NCBI GenBank assembly: GCA_947593735.1 | Contig: CANQDT010000003.1 | Location: 47,403 to 111,402, forward strand | DNA length: 64,000 bases | Direction of reading: 5' to 3' | Source: an uncultured Lachnospiraceae bacterium | GTDB taxonomy: Bacteria > Bacillota > Clostridia > Lachnospirales > Lachnospiraceae | The notes under the pieces: model-generated | Database searches by the model: none | The model's input: only the letters and a program-made list of their open reading frames with translations | Told to the model about the DNA's origin: nothing | Program-made: the position numbers and the translations under genes | Shown here: positions 7,774-16,849 of the stretch, in pieces | Position numbering within the stretch: position 1 is the stretch's first letter | Layout: each line of letters begins with the position of its first letter

Positions 7774-9078
7774 ATGAATTATCAGGAAGCGTTGGAACTG
7801 ATCGGTAAGGCGGAGCGGTTCGGCATTGTACCCGGTCTGGAACGGATTGCCTGCCTGCTCGCGCTGCTCGGCGATCCGCAGAAACAGTGCAGGGTCATCC
7901 ACATCGCCGGCACCAATGGAAAAGGTTCGATCCTCGCTTATCTGGATGGGATCTTCCGGGAAGCGGGATATTCGGTTGGACGATATATCTCTCCGAGTAT
8001 TTTCCACTACCGGGAGCGGTTCCAGATGAACGGGACCGATATTTCGGAGGAAGAATTTGCCTCCTGCATGGAGCGGGTGCAGGAAGCGTGCGACCGGATG
8101 CGGGCGGACGGAAAAGAGCATCCGACCGTATATGAACTGGAAACAGCGGTCAGCTTTCTTTATTTCGCGGAAAAAAAGGCGGATCTTGTCCTGCTGGAGA
8201 CCGGGATGGGCGGAAGGCTGGACGCCACAAATGTGATCGCGGATCCGCTGTGCGAGGTCATCGCGTCGGTGAGCATGGATCATATGCAGTATCTTGGCGA
8301 CACGCTCGAAAAGATCGCATGGGAAAAAGCCGGGATCATCAAACCGGGATCGGTCGTGGTAGCGGCTCCGAATGACCGGCGGGTGAGAACGGTACTGGAA
8401 CAGGTATGCCGGGAACGGCGGGCGGAATTATACGAAACGCGGGATGACGCGGAACGGATCTCGGCGGACCTTACCGGACAGATATTCCGGTATCAGGGCG
8501 AATGTTACCGCCTGCGGATGCTCGGGGACCATCAGATACAAAACGCGGTCACGGCAATAGAAACGGTCCGCAGGATACCGGATTATCCGGTCACCCCGGA
8601 ACAGATAAAGGCGGGTATGGAGAAAACCATATGGAAAGGCAGGTTTGAGGTGCTCGGCACGGATCCGGTTTTCATCCGCGACGGCGCGCATAATGAGGAT
8701 GCGGCGCTCCGGCTGAGGGATGCGCTGAAACGGTATCTGGCAGGCGATCGGCTGATCTATATTATGGGAGTTTTCGCGGATAAGGAATATGAGAAAATGG
8801 CGGCTGTGACAGCGCCTCTTGCCAGCGAGATCTACACAATCACGCCGGATCATCCGAGAGCGCTCCCGGCGGAGCGGCTTGCGGAAACAGCGCGGAAGTA
8901 CTGCGGCAATGTGACAGCGGCGGAGACGCTGGAAAACGCGGTGCGGCTCGCGCGCAGGGCGGCGGCGCGTTACGGGACGGACCGGTCCGCCATAGTGGTA
9001 TTTGGTTCGCTGTCGTTCCTCGGCAGGCTGGAGGCGTTGATGGACGAGAGTGGAATGGAGAAAGAGCGATTATCATGA
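7774..9078 (+). CDS. folC: Folylpolyglutamate synthase / dihydrofolate synthase
   Basis: 434 residues from ATG 7774 (GAGG just upstream; the extension to 7726 is unsupported). The enzyme adds glutamate to dihydropteroate or tetrahydrofolate with ATP. It shows the P-loop IAGTNGKGS at residues 45-52, YISPSIFHYRERFQMNG (folate-contact loop), the catalytic-region LLETGMGGRLDATNVI near 150, and SMDHMQYLGDTLEKIAWEKAGIIK, the classical Mur-ligase-like motif. It overlaps folP by 4 bp (ATGA), so translation is coupled. It begins the folate cluster folC-folP-folBK. Confidence 0.95.
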   Translation: MNYQEALELIGKAERFGIVPGLERIACLLALLGDPQKQCRVIHIAGTNGKGSILAYLDGIFREAGYSVGRYISPSIFHYRERFQMNGTDISEEEFASCMERVQEACDRMRADGKEHPTVYELETAVSFLYFAEKKADLVLLETGMGGRLDATNVIADPLCEVIASVSMDHMQYLGDTLEKIAWEKAGIIKPGSVVVAAPNDRRVRTVLEQVCRERRAELYETRDDAERISADLTGQIFRYQGECYRLRMLGDHQIQNAVTAIETVRRIPDYPVTPEQIKAGMEKTIWKGRFEVLGTDPVFIRDGAHNEDAALRLRDALKRYLAGDRLIYIMGVFADKEYEKMAAVTAPLASEIYTITPDHPRALPAERLAETARKYCGNVTAAETLENAVRLARRAAARYGTDRSAIVVFGSLSFLGRLEALMDESGMEKERLS

Positions 9079-9905
9079 TCATTGCCGGAAAACAATTTGA
9101 TCTGGAAAAGAACAGCTATATCATGGGTATCTTGAATGTCACCCCGGATTCCTTTTCGGACGGCGGGGCGTATCGTTCGGTGGACGCCGCGCTCAGACAG
9201 GCGGAGCGGATGATCCGGGAGGGCGCGTCCATCCTTGATATCGGAGGGGAATCCACGCGTCCCGGATATGAACCGGTTTCCGCCGGAGAGGAACTGGAAC
9301 GGGTCATTCCGGTGATCGAAGCGATCGCCCGGCGGTTTGACGTTGCCCTTTCCCTGGACACGTACAAGCCGGAGGTGGCAGAAGAAGGGCTTCGCGCCGG
9401 CGTCCATATGCTCAACGATATCTGGGGGCTGAAACGGGAGAAAAAAATGGCGGAGGTCGCCGCGGCGGCGCGCGTTCCGATCTGCCTTACGCATAATCGG
9501 AGCCGCGTGGAAGAAGGCGCGGGGATGGACCGGCTTTGCAGGGAGCTTGCGGAATCGGTTTCCATTGCGCTGCGGGCAGGGATCCGGCAGGAAAATATCA
9601 TAGTTGATCCGGGGATCGGGTTTGGAAAAAATACGGAGCAGAATCTGGAGGCAATGAAGCATCTCGGGCAGATGAAGCGGCTGGGATATCCGGTTTTGCT
9701 TGCCGCTTCCCGGAAATCGGTGATCGGACAGGCCCTGGATCTGCCGGTCGACCAGAGGGAGGAAGGAACCATCGCGACGACGGTATACGGATATCTTGCC
9801 GGGGCAAGGATCTTCCGGGTACACGACGTCGGGGCGAACGCGCGGGCGCTTCGCATGGTGGAAGCAATAGAAAGGGCGCAGGAAAATGGATCAGATACGG
9901 ATTGA
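9075..9905 (+). CDS. folP: Dihydropteroate synthase
   Basis: 276 residues. It condenses 6-hydroxymethyl-dihydropterin pyrophosphate with p-aminobenzoate and is the sulfonamide target. Signature regions are ILNVTPDSFSDGG (residues 17-29), ILDIGGESTRPGYEPVS (about 55-71), LSLDTYKPEVAEEGL and the catalytic Lys/Ser/Arg segment LAASRKSVIG near 215. The start overlaps the folC stop and the end overlaps the folBK start by 20 bp, a tightly coupled operon. The length is normal and no known resistance feature was identified by eye. Confidence 0.96.
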   Translation: MIIAGKQFDLEKNSYIMGILNVTPDSFSDGGAYRSVDAALRQAERMIREGASILDIGGESTRPGYEPVSAGEELERVIPVIEAIARRFDVALSLDTYKPEVAEEGLRAGVHMLNDIWGLKREKKMAEVAAAARVPICLTHNRSRVEEGAGMDRLCRELAESVSIALRAGIRQENIIVDPGIGFGKNTEQNLEAMKHLGQMKRLGYPVLLAASRKSVIGQALDLPVDQREEGTIATTVYGYLAGARIFRVHDVGANARALRMVEAIERAQENGSDTD

Positions 9906-10737
9906 AAATTTGGAATTGTTCTGCAATCACGGAGCGAAGCCGGAAGAAAACGTACTCGGACAGAAGTTTTACGTATCGGCGACGCTTCATCTTGATACGA
10001 GAAAAGCCGGGCTGACCGATGATCTGGCTGCGTCAGCCCATTACGGCAAAGTCAGCCGCCGGATAAAGGCGGTCATGGAGAACAATACGTATCAGCTGAT
10101 CGAACGGTGCGCCGAGGTGTTGGCGCGGACGATCCTTCTGGAATTTCCGTCTGTTCAGGGGATTGACCTGGAAGTAAAGAAGCCGTGGGCGCCGATCGGG
10201 CTTCCGGTGGAATACGTTTCGGTATGCGTCCACCGGCGCTGGCATACCGTTTATCTCAGCATCGGCTCCAATATGGGCGACCGCAGGGGATATCTGGATC
10301 TTGCCGTGGAACGGTTATCCGGGATGGAGGAGGTCCGCGTGACAAAGAAATCGGATTATATCGTGACCAAACCGTATGGCAATGTGGAGCAGGAAGATTT
10401 CCTGAACGGATGCCTGGAGCTCCGGACGCTGCTTTCCCCGCACGAACTGCTCGCCGCCCTTCATGAAATAGAAGCGATGGCGGGAAGGGAGCGCAAGATC
10501 CGCTGGGGTCCGAGAACGCTCGATCTGGATATCCTGCTCTATGACGACCGGATCCTGGATTCGAAAACTCTGACGATCCCGCACAGAGAGATGCATCTGC
10601 GCCGGTTCGTCCTGGAACCGCTGTCTTCGATCGCGCCTTATGCCGTGCATCCGTTGTACCATTGTTCGGTACAGGAATTGTGGGAACGCCTGCAGGCGGG
10701 CGAAACCGGAGAGAATACTGTCGAAAAGGGAAAGTAG
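9886..10737 (+). CDS. folBK: Bifunctional dihydroneopterin aldolase / HPPK
   Basis: 283 residues that fuse two folate enzymes. Residues 1-118 match FolB: MDQIRIENLELFCNHG at the start, catalytic Lys in DLEVKKPWAPIG near 105. Residues 122-270 match FolK: YLSIGSNMGDRRGYL (pterin/ATP site), the ELRTLLSP helix, and RWGPRTLDLDILLYDD, whose two Asp bind Mg. The fused form is known in Clostridia and channels dihydroneopterin to the pyrophosphorylated pterin used by FolP, encoded just upstream. No folE is visible in the window. Confidence 0.94.
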   Translation: MDQIRIENLELFCNHGAKPEENVLGQKFYVSATLHLDTRKAGLTDDLAASAHYGKVSRRIKAVMENNTYQLIERCAEVLARTILLEFPSVQGIDLEVKKPWAPIGLPVEYVSVCVHRRWHTVYLSIGSNMGDRRGYLDLAVERLSGMEEVRVTKKSDYIVTKPYGNVEQEDFLNGCLELRTLLSPHELLAALHEIEAMAGRERKIRWGPRTLDLDILLYDDRILDSKTLTIPHREMHLRRFVLEPLSSIAPYAVHPLYHCSVQELWERLQAGETGENTVEKGK

Positions 10738-10744
10738 GGGAATC

Positions 10745-11875
10745 ATGGATTTAAAGGAAATACGGGAAGACATTGACCGCGTGGACCGGGAGATCGTCCA
10801 GCTGTTTGAGAAACGCATGGAGTTGGCGAGCAAGGTCGCGGAGTACAAGCGGTCGGTCGGAAAACCGATCTTGGACAAAGAAAGGGAAAATGAAAAAATA
10901 CAGGCATTGATGGCGATTGCGTCGAACCGCTTTAATGAGATCGGGATCAAGGAGCTGTTTACGCAGATCATGTCCATCAGCCGCCTGTACCAATATCAGC
11001 TGCTCGCAAATGAAGATTTTACGCTGGAAAAAAGTTTTCAGCGCCTGGACAGCCTGCCGGTGGACGCGACGACAAAAGTCTGTTTCCAGGGAGTGCCCGG
11101 CGCGTTCAGCGAGGAGGCGCTGATCCGTTTTTTCGGGGAGAACGTCGAGCGGTACCATGTGACGGAATTTAAGGATATCATGCGGGCGGTCCAGCAGGAG
11201 GAAGCGGATTACGGGGTGCTTCCGATCGAAAATTCATCCGCGGGGACAGTCGGCGGTATTTATGAGCTGCTGATGGAATATAATAACCTTACAATCGTCG
11301 GGCAGCAGATCGTCAAGGTCAGCCACGCGCTTCTCGGGACGGAGGGAACCGACCTTTCGACCATTGAGCGCGTCTATTCCCATCCGCAGGGGCTGCTCCA
11401 GTGCGCGCAGTTTTTGAGCCAATATCCCTGGGACCAGATCGAACTTCCCAATACCGCGATCGCGGCGGAAAAGGTCAAACGGGATCAGGATGTGAGAAAG
11501 GCGGCGATCGCCAGCGAGCGGGCGGCGGAAATTTACGGCTTGAACGTCATCCGGCGCGCGATCAACCATAATCCCAATAACGCGACCCGGTTCATTGTCC
11601 TTTCCAATCGGAATATTTATCAGAAGGACGCGCGCAAGATCAGCATCAGCTTTACGCTTCCCCATGAAAGCGGGAGCCTGTATAAGATACTGGCGCATTT
11701 TATATTCAACAATGTGAATATGAACCATATCGAATCCAGACCGCTGGAGCATAAGCAGTGGGAGTACCGCTTTTTTATCGATATCGATGGGAATTTGAAT
11801 GATACCAATGTGAGAAACGCCCTGCACGGGATCCGGCAGGAGACGGCGGAATTCCGCATCATCGGCAATTATTAG
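10745..11875 (+). CDS. pheA: P-protein: chorismate mutase / prephenate dehydratase
   Basis: 376 residues from ATG 10745, 7 bp after folBK. Residues 1-90 are an AroQ-type chorismate mutase (IREDIDRVDREIVQLFEKRM, then KRSVGKPILDKEREN). Residues about 110-290 are prephenate dehydratase (FQGVPGAFSEEALIRFF, NSSAGTVGGIYELL, and the catalytic Thr-Arg-Phe in NNATRFIVLS). Residues about 298-376 form an ACT domain with ESRP (HIESRPLEHKQWEYRFFIDI), the phenylalanine sensor. It makes phenylpyruvate. Regulation by phenylalanine is probably allosteric; no T-box was seen upstream. Confidence 0.95.
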   Translation: MDLKEIREDIDRVDREIVQLFEKRMELASKVAEYKRSVGKPILDKERENEKIQALMAIASNRFNEIGIKELFTQIMSISRLYQYQLLANEDFTLEKSFQRLDSLPVDATTKVCFQGVPGAFSEEALIRFFGENVERYHVTEFKDIMRAVQQEEADYGVLPIENSSAGTVGGIYELLMEYNNLTIVGQQIVKVSHALLGTEGTDLSTIERVYSHPQGLLQCAQFLSQYPWDQIELPNTAIAAEKVKRDQDVRKAAIASERAAEIYGLNVIRRAINHNPNNATRFIVLSNRNIYQKDARKISISFTLPHESGSLYKILAHFIFNNVNMNHIESRPLEHKQWEYRFFIDIDGNLNDTNVRNALHGIRQETAEFRIIGNY

Positions 11876-11930
11876 GAGAGATGAAGTGAGGTTTTGCCAC
11901 GCCGAATCTGGACGGGAAATTGGAAAAAAC

Positions 11931-11959
11931 TTGACTTTTTTTTCATCTGAGAATAGAAT
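11931..11959 (+). promoter_or_regulatory. Promoter of livK
   Basis: TTGACT (11931-11936), a 17-nt spacer and TAGAAT (11954-11959), giving a short leader before the ATG at 12003. It separates the liv genes from the folate/pheA operon. Confidence 0.75.
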
Positions 11960-12002
11960 AGCACTGTTGGAATTTAAAATTATGATGAAAGAGGGACTTG
12001 CT

Positions 12003-13175
12003 ATGAAGAAATTTACAAAAAGAGCACTCGGCATCGTACTGGCTGTATCCATGGCGCTTACGATGAGCGCGTGCGGAAGCAAAGAGACAGCGCAGGACAG
12101 TGGTGAGAACGGCAGCGCGCAGACAGCGTTCAAAGTAGGCGGGATCGGGCCGCTGACCGGCGGGACCGCCGTATACGGTCAGGCAGTAAAAAATGCCGCG
12201 GAACTTGCCGTAGAGGAGATAAACGCGGCGGGCGAAGTTCAGATCGAATTTAACTATCAGGACGACGAGGGCGACGCGGAAAAGGCAGTCAACGCGTATA
12301 ATACCCTGAAAGACTGGGATATGCAGATGCTGCTTGGTACCGTTACTTCCGCTCCGTGTACCGCGGTTGTCGAGAAGACATTTGAAGACAATATGTTCCA
12401 GCTGACCCCGTCGGGTTCCGCTGTGGAAAGCATCCAGCATCCGAACGCGTTCCGCGTATGCTTCTCGGATCCGAACCAGGGGATCGCTTCCGCCCAGTAT
12501 ATCGGCGAGAACAAGGTCGCGTCCAAAGTCGCTGTGATCTATGACAGCTCGGACGTATATTCTTCCGGTATTTATCAGAAATTCGCGGAAGAAGCCGCGA
12601 ATCAGGACTTTGAGATCGTAGAGGCGCAGGCGTTTACGGCGGACAACAAGACCGATTTTACGGTTCAGCTCCAGAAAGCGAAAGCGTCCGGCGCGGAGCT
12701 TGTGTTCCTTCCGATTTATTATCAGGAAGCGGCGCTGATTCTCACGCAGGCGGATCAGATGGGCTACAAGCCGATGTTCTTCGGCTGTGACGGACTGGAC
12801 GGGATCCTTTCCGTTGATAAATTTGATAAAAACCTGGCGGAAGACGTTATGCTCCTGACTCCGTTCGCCGCGGACGCGCAGGATGAACTGACGCAGAATT
12901 TCGTGAAAAATTATCAGGAAAAATATGGCGAGATTCCGAATCAATTTGCCGCGGACGCGTATGACGGCATTTACGCGATCGTCGAGGCGATCAAAAAATC
13001 CGGTGTGACGCCAGATATGGACGCCTCCGCTATCTGCGACGGCATGACAAAGGCGATGACAGAGATCAGCATAAACGGCTTGACCGGTGAAAATATGACC
13101 TGGACCGAGGACGGAGAGCCGAATAAAGCTCCGAAGGCGGTCGTGATCAAGGACGGCGCTTACGTGCTGCGGTAA
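12003..13175 (+). CDS. livK: Branched-chain amino acid ABC transporter substrate-binding lipoprotein
   Basis: 390 residues from ATG 12003, after AGAGGG. The N-terminus is a lipoprotein signal (positive KKFTKRALG, hydrophobic core, lipobox MSAC with Cys at residue 24), so the mature protein is anchored outside the membrane. The rest is a type I periplasmic-binding fold: KVGGIGPLTGGTAVYGQ (ligand loop), the TSAPCTAVV hinge and AADAYDGIYAIVEAIK near the C-terminus. It collects Leu/Ile/Val for LivHMGF. A terminator and a second promoter lie between it and livH, which lets it be made in excess of the permease. Confidence 0.93.
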   Translation: MKKFTKRALGIVLAVSMALTMSACGSKETAQDSGENGSAQTAFKVGGIGPLTGGTAVYGQAVKNAAELAVEEINAAGEVQIEFNYQDDEGDAEKAVNAYNTLKDWDMQMLLGTVTSAPCTAVVEKTFEDNMFQLTPSGSAVESIQHPNAFRVCFSDPNQGIASAQYIGENKVASKVAVIYDSSDVYSSGIYQKFAEEAANQDFEIVEAQAFTADNKTDFTVQLQKAKASGAELVFLPIYYQEAALILTQADQMGYKPMFFGCDGLDGILSVDKFDKNLAEDVMLLTPFAADAQDELTQNFVKNYQEKYGEIPNQFAADAYDGIYAIVEAIKKSGVTPDMDASAICDGMTKAMTEISINGLTGENMTWTEDGEPNKAPKAVVIKDGAYVLR

Positions 13176-13214
13176 ATCGCTGCCGAAGAAAAAAACGGTA
13201 ACGCTACGATCACA

Positions 13215-13267
13215 GGGGACAGACGATCTGCGTGGGAACGCATTTCGTTTGTCCCCATTTTGTTTTC
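13215..13267 (+). terminator. Hairpin terminator between livK and livH
   Basis: The GGGGACA (13215-13221) and TGTCCCC (13250-13256) arms, with further partial pairing inside, are followed by ATTTTGTTTT. The T tract is imperfect, so termination may be partial. Confidence 0.6.
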
Positions 13268-13305
13268 TGGGGTTCGGATAATGGACGCAAAAAAAGGAAA
13301 ATATC

Positions 13306-13335
13306 TTGATTCCGCGGATAATTTCATGCTATAAT
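13306..13335 (+). promoter_or_regulatory. Promoter of livHMGF
   Basis: TTGATT (13306-13311), an 18-nt spacer and TATAAT (13330-13335), preceded by TGC (extended -10). About 40 nt of leader precede livH. Confidence 0.78.
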
Positions 13336-13382
13336 AGGACGATTATAAGGTTGTAATAACCAGGAAAGAGGGAATGGGAACG

Positions 13383-14267
13383 ATGAGTTTTTTGTCATAT
13401 CTGATAAACGGGATCAGCCTGGGCAGCGTTTATGCGATCATTGCGCTGGGCTATACCATGGTCTATGGAATCGCGAAAATGCTGAATTTTGCGCACGGGG
13501 ACGTCATTATGATCGGCAGCTACGTCGTTCTCACGGCAATGACGTCTTATGGGATGAATCCGCTGCTTGCGGTCGGCATCGCGGTCATTTTCTGTACTCT
13601 GCTCGGCATCCTGATCGAGAAACTGGCATATAAGCCTCTGAGAAACGCGGGTTCCCCTCTTGCGGTGCTGATCACCGCGATCGGTGTCAGTTACCTGCTG
13701 CAGAATATCGCGCTGCTGATCTTCGGAGCCAATATGAAGTCGTTCCAATCGGTGATCGGAACCAAACAGATCCCGCTGCTGGGAGGCGACCTGCTCGTTT
13801 CCATGACGACGATCGTGACGATCCTTTCCTGTGTGATTATCATGCTCGTTCTGACCGCTTTTATCAAACGGACGAAAGCGGGACAGGCGATGCTGGCGGT
13901 ATCGGAGGACCAGGGCGCGGCGCGCCTGATGGGGATCAATGTAAACGGAACGATCTCCCTCACGTTCGCGATCGGCTCCGGGCTTGCCGCGATTGCCGGA
14001 GTCCTGTTATGTTCCGCGTATCCGTCCCTGACTCCCTATACGGGGGCGATGCCGGGCATCAAAGCGTTTGTCGCGGCGGTATTCGGCGGGATCGGGTCGA
14101 TTCCGGGCGCGTTTATCGGCGGCATCCTGCTCGGCGTGATCGAGATATTGAGCAAGGCGTATATTTCAACGCAGCTTTCCGACGCGATCGTGTTCGCTGT
14201 GCTGATCGTCGTCCTGCTTGTGAAGCCTACGGGTATTTTAGGGAAAAACATTCAGGAGAAAGTGTAG
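13383..14267 (+). CDS. livH: Branched-chain amino acid ABC transporter permease LivH
   Basis: 294 residues from ATG 13383; an ATG at 13374 is also in frame but sits on top of the AGGAAAGAGGG ribosome binding site. This is a membrane permease with about eight helices. Family marks are GISLGSVYAIIALGYTMVYGIAKMLNFAHGD (residues 12-42) and the cytoplasmic EAA-like loop VSEDQGAARLMGINV followed by GLAAIAGVLL. It pairs with LivM to form the transmembrane channel. livM begins within 10 bp of the stop. Confidence 0.94.
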   Translation: MSFLSYLINGISLGSVYAIIALGYTMVYGIAKMLNFAHGDVIMIGSYVVLTAMTSYGMNPLLAVGIAVIFCTLLGILIEKLAYKPLRNAGSPLAVLITAIGVSYLLQNIALLIFGANMKSFQSVIGTKQIPLLGGDLLVSMTTIVTILSCVIIMLVLTAFIKRTKAGQAMLAVSEDQGAARLMGINVNGTISLTFAIGSGLAAIAGVLLCSAYPSLTPYTGAMPGIKAFVAAVFGGIGSIPGAFIGGILLGVIEILSKAYISTQLSDAIVFAVLIVVLLVKPTGILGKNIQEKV

Positions 14268-14276
14268 GTGATCCAT

Positions 14277-15350
14277 ATGACGGCGAAATTAAGTAAAAAT
14301 GTGAGAAGCAACGCGATCACTTACGGGATTGTCCTGGTTTTCTACGCGGTTGTGCAGATCCTTCTGGCAACGGGGAACCTCTCCAGCCTGATGCGCGGTT
14401 TGCTCGTGCCGCTTTGTATGTACGCGATCCTTGCGGTATCGCTGAATCTGACGGTCGGGATATTGGGAGAACTGAGCCTCGGGCACGCGGGATTTATGTG
14501 TGTGGGGGCGTTTGCCAGCGCGTTCTTTTCAAAATACATGGCTGAAACCGGTATGCCGGCGGGTATCCGGTTTGTGGCGGCGATCCTGATCGGAGCGCTG
14601 ATGGCAGGTATTTTCGGCATCCTGATCGGTATTCCGGTCCTGCGTCTGAAAGGAGATTACCTCGCGATCGTTACGCTCGCGTTCGGAGAGATCATCAAAA
14701 ACGTGATGAACGTCCTGTTTATCGGAAAAGACTCCGACGGACTTCATTTTTCAATGAACAGCGCGGTGGATCTTCATCTGAAAGAGGGCGGGACGGTGAT
14801 CGTAAACGGTCCGCAGGGAATTACCGGGACGCCGAACCAGTCGACCTTTACGATCGGGATCATCCTTCTTCTGATTACGTTGTTTATTGTCCTGAACCTG
14901 ATCCAGTCCCGGGACGGACGCGCCATTATGGCGATCCGGGATAACCGCATCGCGGCGGAGTCGGTCGGGATCAATATTACGAAATACAAACTGATGGCAT
15001 TTTCCATTTCCGCCGCGCTTGCCGGCGTCGCGGGCGTGTTGTATGCGCACAATCTGTCAACCCTGATCGCCCAGCCGAAGAATTTCGGATATAATATGTC
15101 GATCATGATCCTGGTCTATGTCGTACTCGGAGGAATCGGCAATATCCGGGGCTCCATGATCGCGGCGGTGATCCTGACCCTGCTGCCGGAGCTGCTCCGC
15201 GGACTGAATGATTACCGGATGCTCATTTACGCGATCGTCCTGATCGTGATGATGATCGTGAACTGGAATCCGACCTGTAAGGCGTTCCGCGAGAAATATT
15301 CGTTCCGGAATATAAAGGCGCGGATGAAGACGGCAAAGGAGGTCAGATAA
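14277..15350 (+). CDS. livM: Branched-chain amino acid ABC transporter permease LivM
   Basis: 357 residues from ATG 14277, which is preceded by AGGTGATCC, a match to the 3' half of the full anti-16S sequence; an in-frame GTG at 14268 behind CAGGAG is the alternative. The permease has many hydrophobic helices. Diagnostic parts are LNLTVGILGELSLGHAGFMCVGAF, the loop LRLKGDYLAIVTLAFGEIIKNV, and AIRDNRIAAESVGINITKYKLMAFSISAALAG, which contacts the ATPases. It heterodimerises with LivH. Confidence 0.93.
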   Translation: MTAKLSKNVRSNAITYGIVLVFYAVVQILLATGNLSSLMRGLLVPLCMYAILAVSLNLTVGILGELSLGHAGFMCVGAFASAFFSKYMAETGMPAGIRFVAAILIGALMAGIFGILIGIPVLRLKGDYLAIVTLAFGEIIKNVMNVLFIGKDSDGLHFSMNSAVDLHLKEGGTVIVNGPQGITGTPNQSTFTIGIILLLITLFIVLNLIQSRDGRAIMAIRDNRIAAESVGINITKYKLMAFSISAALAGVAGVLYAHNLSTLIAQPKNFGYNMSIMILVYVVLGGIGNIRGSMIAAVILTLLPELLRGLNDYRMLIYAIVLIVMMIVNWNPTCKAFREKYSFRNIKARMKTAKEVR

Positions 15351-15352
15351 TC

Positions 15353-16111
15353 ATGGCGTTATTGGAAGTAAAAGATTTAAGCATCTCATTCGGCGGGCTC
15401 CGCGCCGTAGATGATTTCAATGTTTCCATCGAAAAGGGACAGCTGTACGGGCTGATCGGTCCGAACGGGGCAGGGAAAACGACGATCTTCAATCTGCTGA
15501 CCGGCGTATACAAGCCGTCGAAAGGAAAGATCGAACTCGATGGAAAGAATATCACCGGGCACAGTACGATCGAGATCAGCAAGGCGGGGATCGCCCGGAC
15601 GTTCCAGAATATCCGCCTGTTTGACAAGCTTACGGTTCTGGATAATGTAAAAGTCGGCTTGCACAATCATAACCGCTATTCCACGGCTGCCGGGATCTTC
15701 CGGCTGCCGACATTTTACCGGACGGAGAAGCGGATGAATGAACGGGCGATGGAGCTGCTGAAGGTGTTTGACCTTGACGGGGAAGCCGATTATCTCGCGT
15801 CCAACCTGCCTTACGGAAGACAGCGGAAGCTGGAGATCGCGCGGGCGCTTGCGACGGAGCCGAAGCTGCTGCTCCTGGATGAACCTGCGGCGGGCATGAA
15901 CCCGAACGAGACAAAAGAGCTGATGGACACGATCCATTTTGTCAGGGACAGATTTGATATGACGATCCTTCTGATCGAGCATGACATGAAGCTCGTGGCA
16001 GGCATATGCGAAGAACTTTCCGTGCTGAATTTCGGAAAAGAGCTTGCCCAGGGCAAGACGTCGGATGTACTGAATGATCCGGAAGTGATCAAGGCTTATC
16101 TGGGAGAATAG
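15353..16111 (+). CDS. livG: Branched-chain amino acid ABC transporter ATPase LivG
   Basis: 252 residues, start 2 bp after the livM stop with AAGGAGGTC as ribosome binding site. The motifs are Walker A GPNGAGKTT (residues 38-46), the Q-loop ARTFQNIRLF, a LivG-type signature YGRQRKLEIARAL in place of LSGGQ, Walker B LLLLDEPAAGMNPNE, and the switch histidine IEHDMKLV. It works with LivF as an ATPase heterodimer. Confidence 0.95.
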   Translation: MALLEVKDLSISFGGLRAVDDFNVSIEKGQLYGLIGPNGAGKTTIFNLLTGVYKPSKGKIELDGKNITGHSTIEISKAGIARTFQNIRLFDKLTVLDNVKVGLHNHNRYSTAAGIFRLPTFYRTEKRMNERAMELLKVFDLDGEADYLASNLPYGRQRKLEIARALATEPKLLLLDEPAAGMNPNETKELMDTIHFVRDRFDMTILLIEHDMKLVAGICEELSVLNFGKELAQGKTSDVLNDPEVIKAYLGE

Positions 16112-16123
16112 GAGGACGGCAAA

Positions 16124-16834
16124 TTGGCAATGTTAGAGATCAGAGACCTGCAGGTATATTATGGTATGATTCACGCGATCAAGGGGATTTCATTTGACGT
16201 CCGCGAGGGCGAAGTGATCGCCCTGATCGGCGCGAACGGCGCCGGGAAGACAACGATCCTACATTCGGTTACCGGGCTGATCCCCGTAAAATCCGGACAG
16301 ATCTTATTTGAAGGAAATGATATAACGAAAGTCCCCGCCCATAAGATCGTATCGATGGGAATGGCGCATGTGCCGGAAGGGCGCCGGGTCTTTTCCCAGC
16401 TGACCGTATACGAGAACCTGAAAATGGGCGCTTATACGAGAAAAGACAAGAATGAGATCCGGGAATCCCTGGAGATGGTCTATAAGCGGTTCCCACGCCT
16501 GGAGGAACGGAAAAACCAGATCGCGGGAACGCTGAGCGGCGGGGAGCAGCAGATGCTCGCCATGGGGCGCGCGCTGATGAGCAAGCCGCGGATCCTTTTG
16601 ATGGACGAGCCGTCGATGGGACTGTCCCCGATCTTTGTAGCGGAAATTTTTGATATTATCCAGTCGGTCGCGGCAGGCGGAACGACCGTCCTGCTCGTAG
16701 AACAGAACGCGAAGAAAGCGCTTGAGATCGCGGACCGCGCGTACGTGATGGAAACCGGGACGATCGCGCTGTCCGGCGAGGCGGCGGAGCTTCTGGATAA
16801 TGATATGATAAAAAAAGCATATTTAGGTGAATAG
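16124..16834 (+). CDS. livF: Branched-chain amino acid ABC transporter ATPase LivF
   Basis: 236 residues. I choose the TTG at 16124 because GGAGG ends 8 bases before it; an ATG two codons later is a weaker choice. The motifs are Walker A GANGAGKTT, the LivF-typical VPEGRRVFSQLTVYENL, the signature LSGGEQQMLAMGRAL, Walker B ILLMDEPSMGLSP and VEQNAKKAL, where Gln replaces the usual switch His, as is normal in LivF. It completes the transporter. thrS starts 15 bp downstream with no terminator between. Confidence 0.94.
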   Translation: MAMLEIRDLQVYYGMIHAIKGISFDVREGEVIALIGANGAGKTTILHSVTGLIPVKSGQILFEGNDITKVPAHKIVSMGMAHVPEGRRVFSQLTVYENLKMGAYTRKDKNEIRESLEMVYKRFPRLEERKNQIAGTLSGGEQQMLAMGRALMSKPRILLMDEPSMGLSPIFVAEIFDIIQSVAAGGTTVLLVEQNAKKALEIADRAYVMETGTIALSGEAAELLDNDMIKKAYLGE

Positions 16835-16849
16835 CAAGGAGAAAAAGCG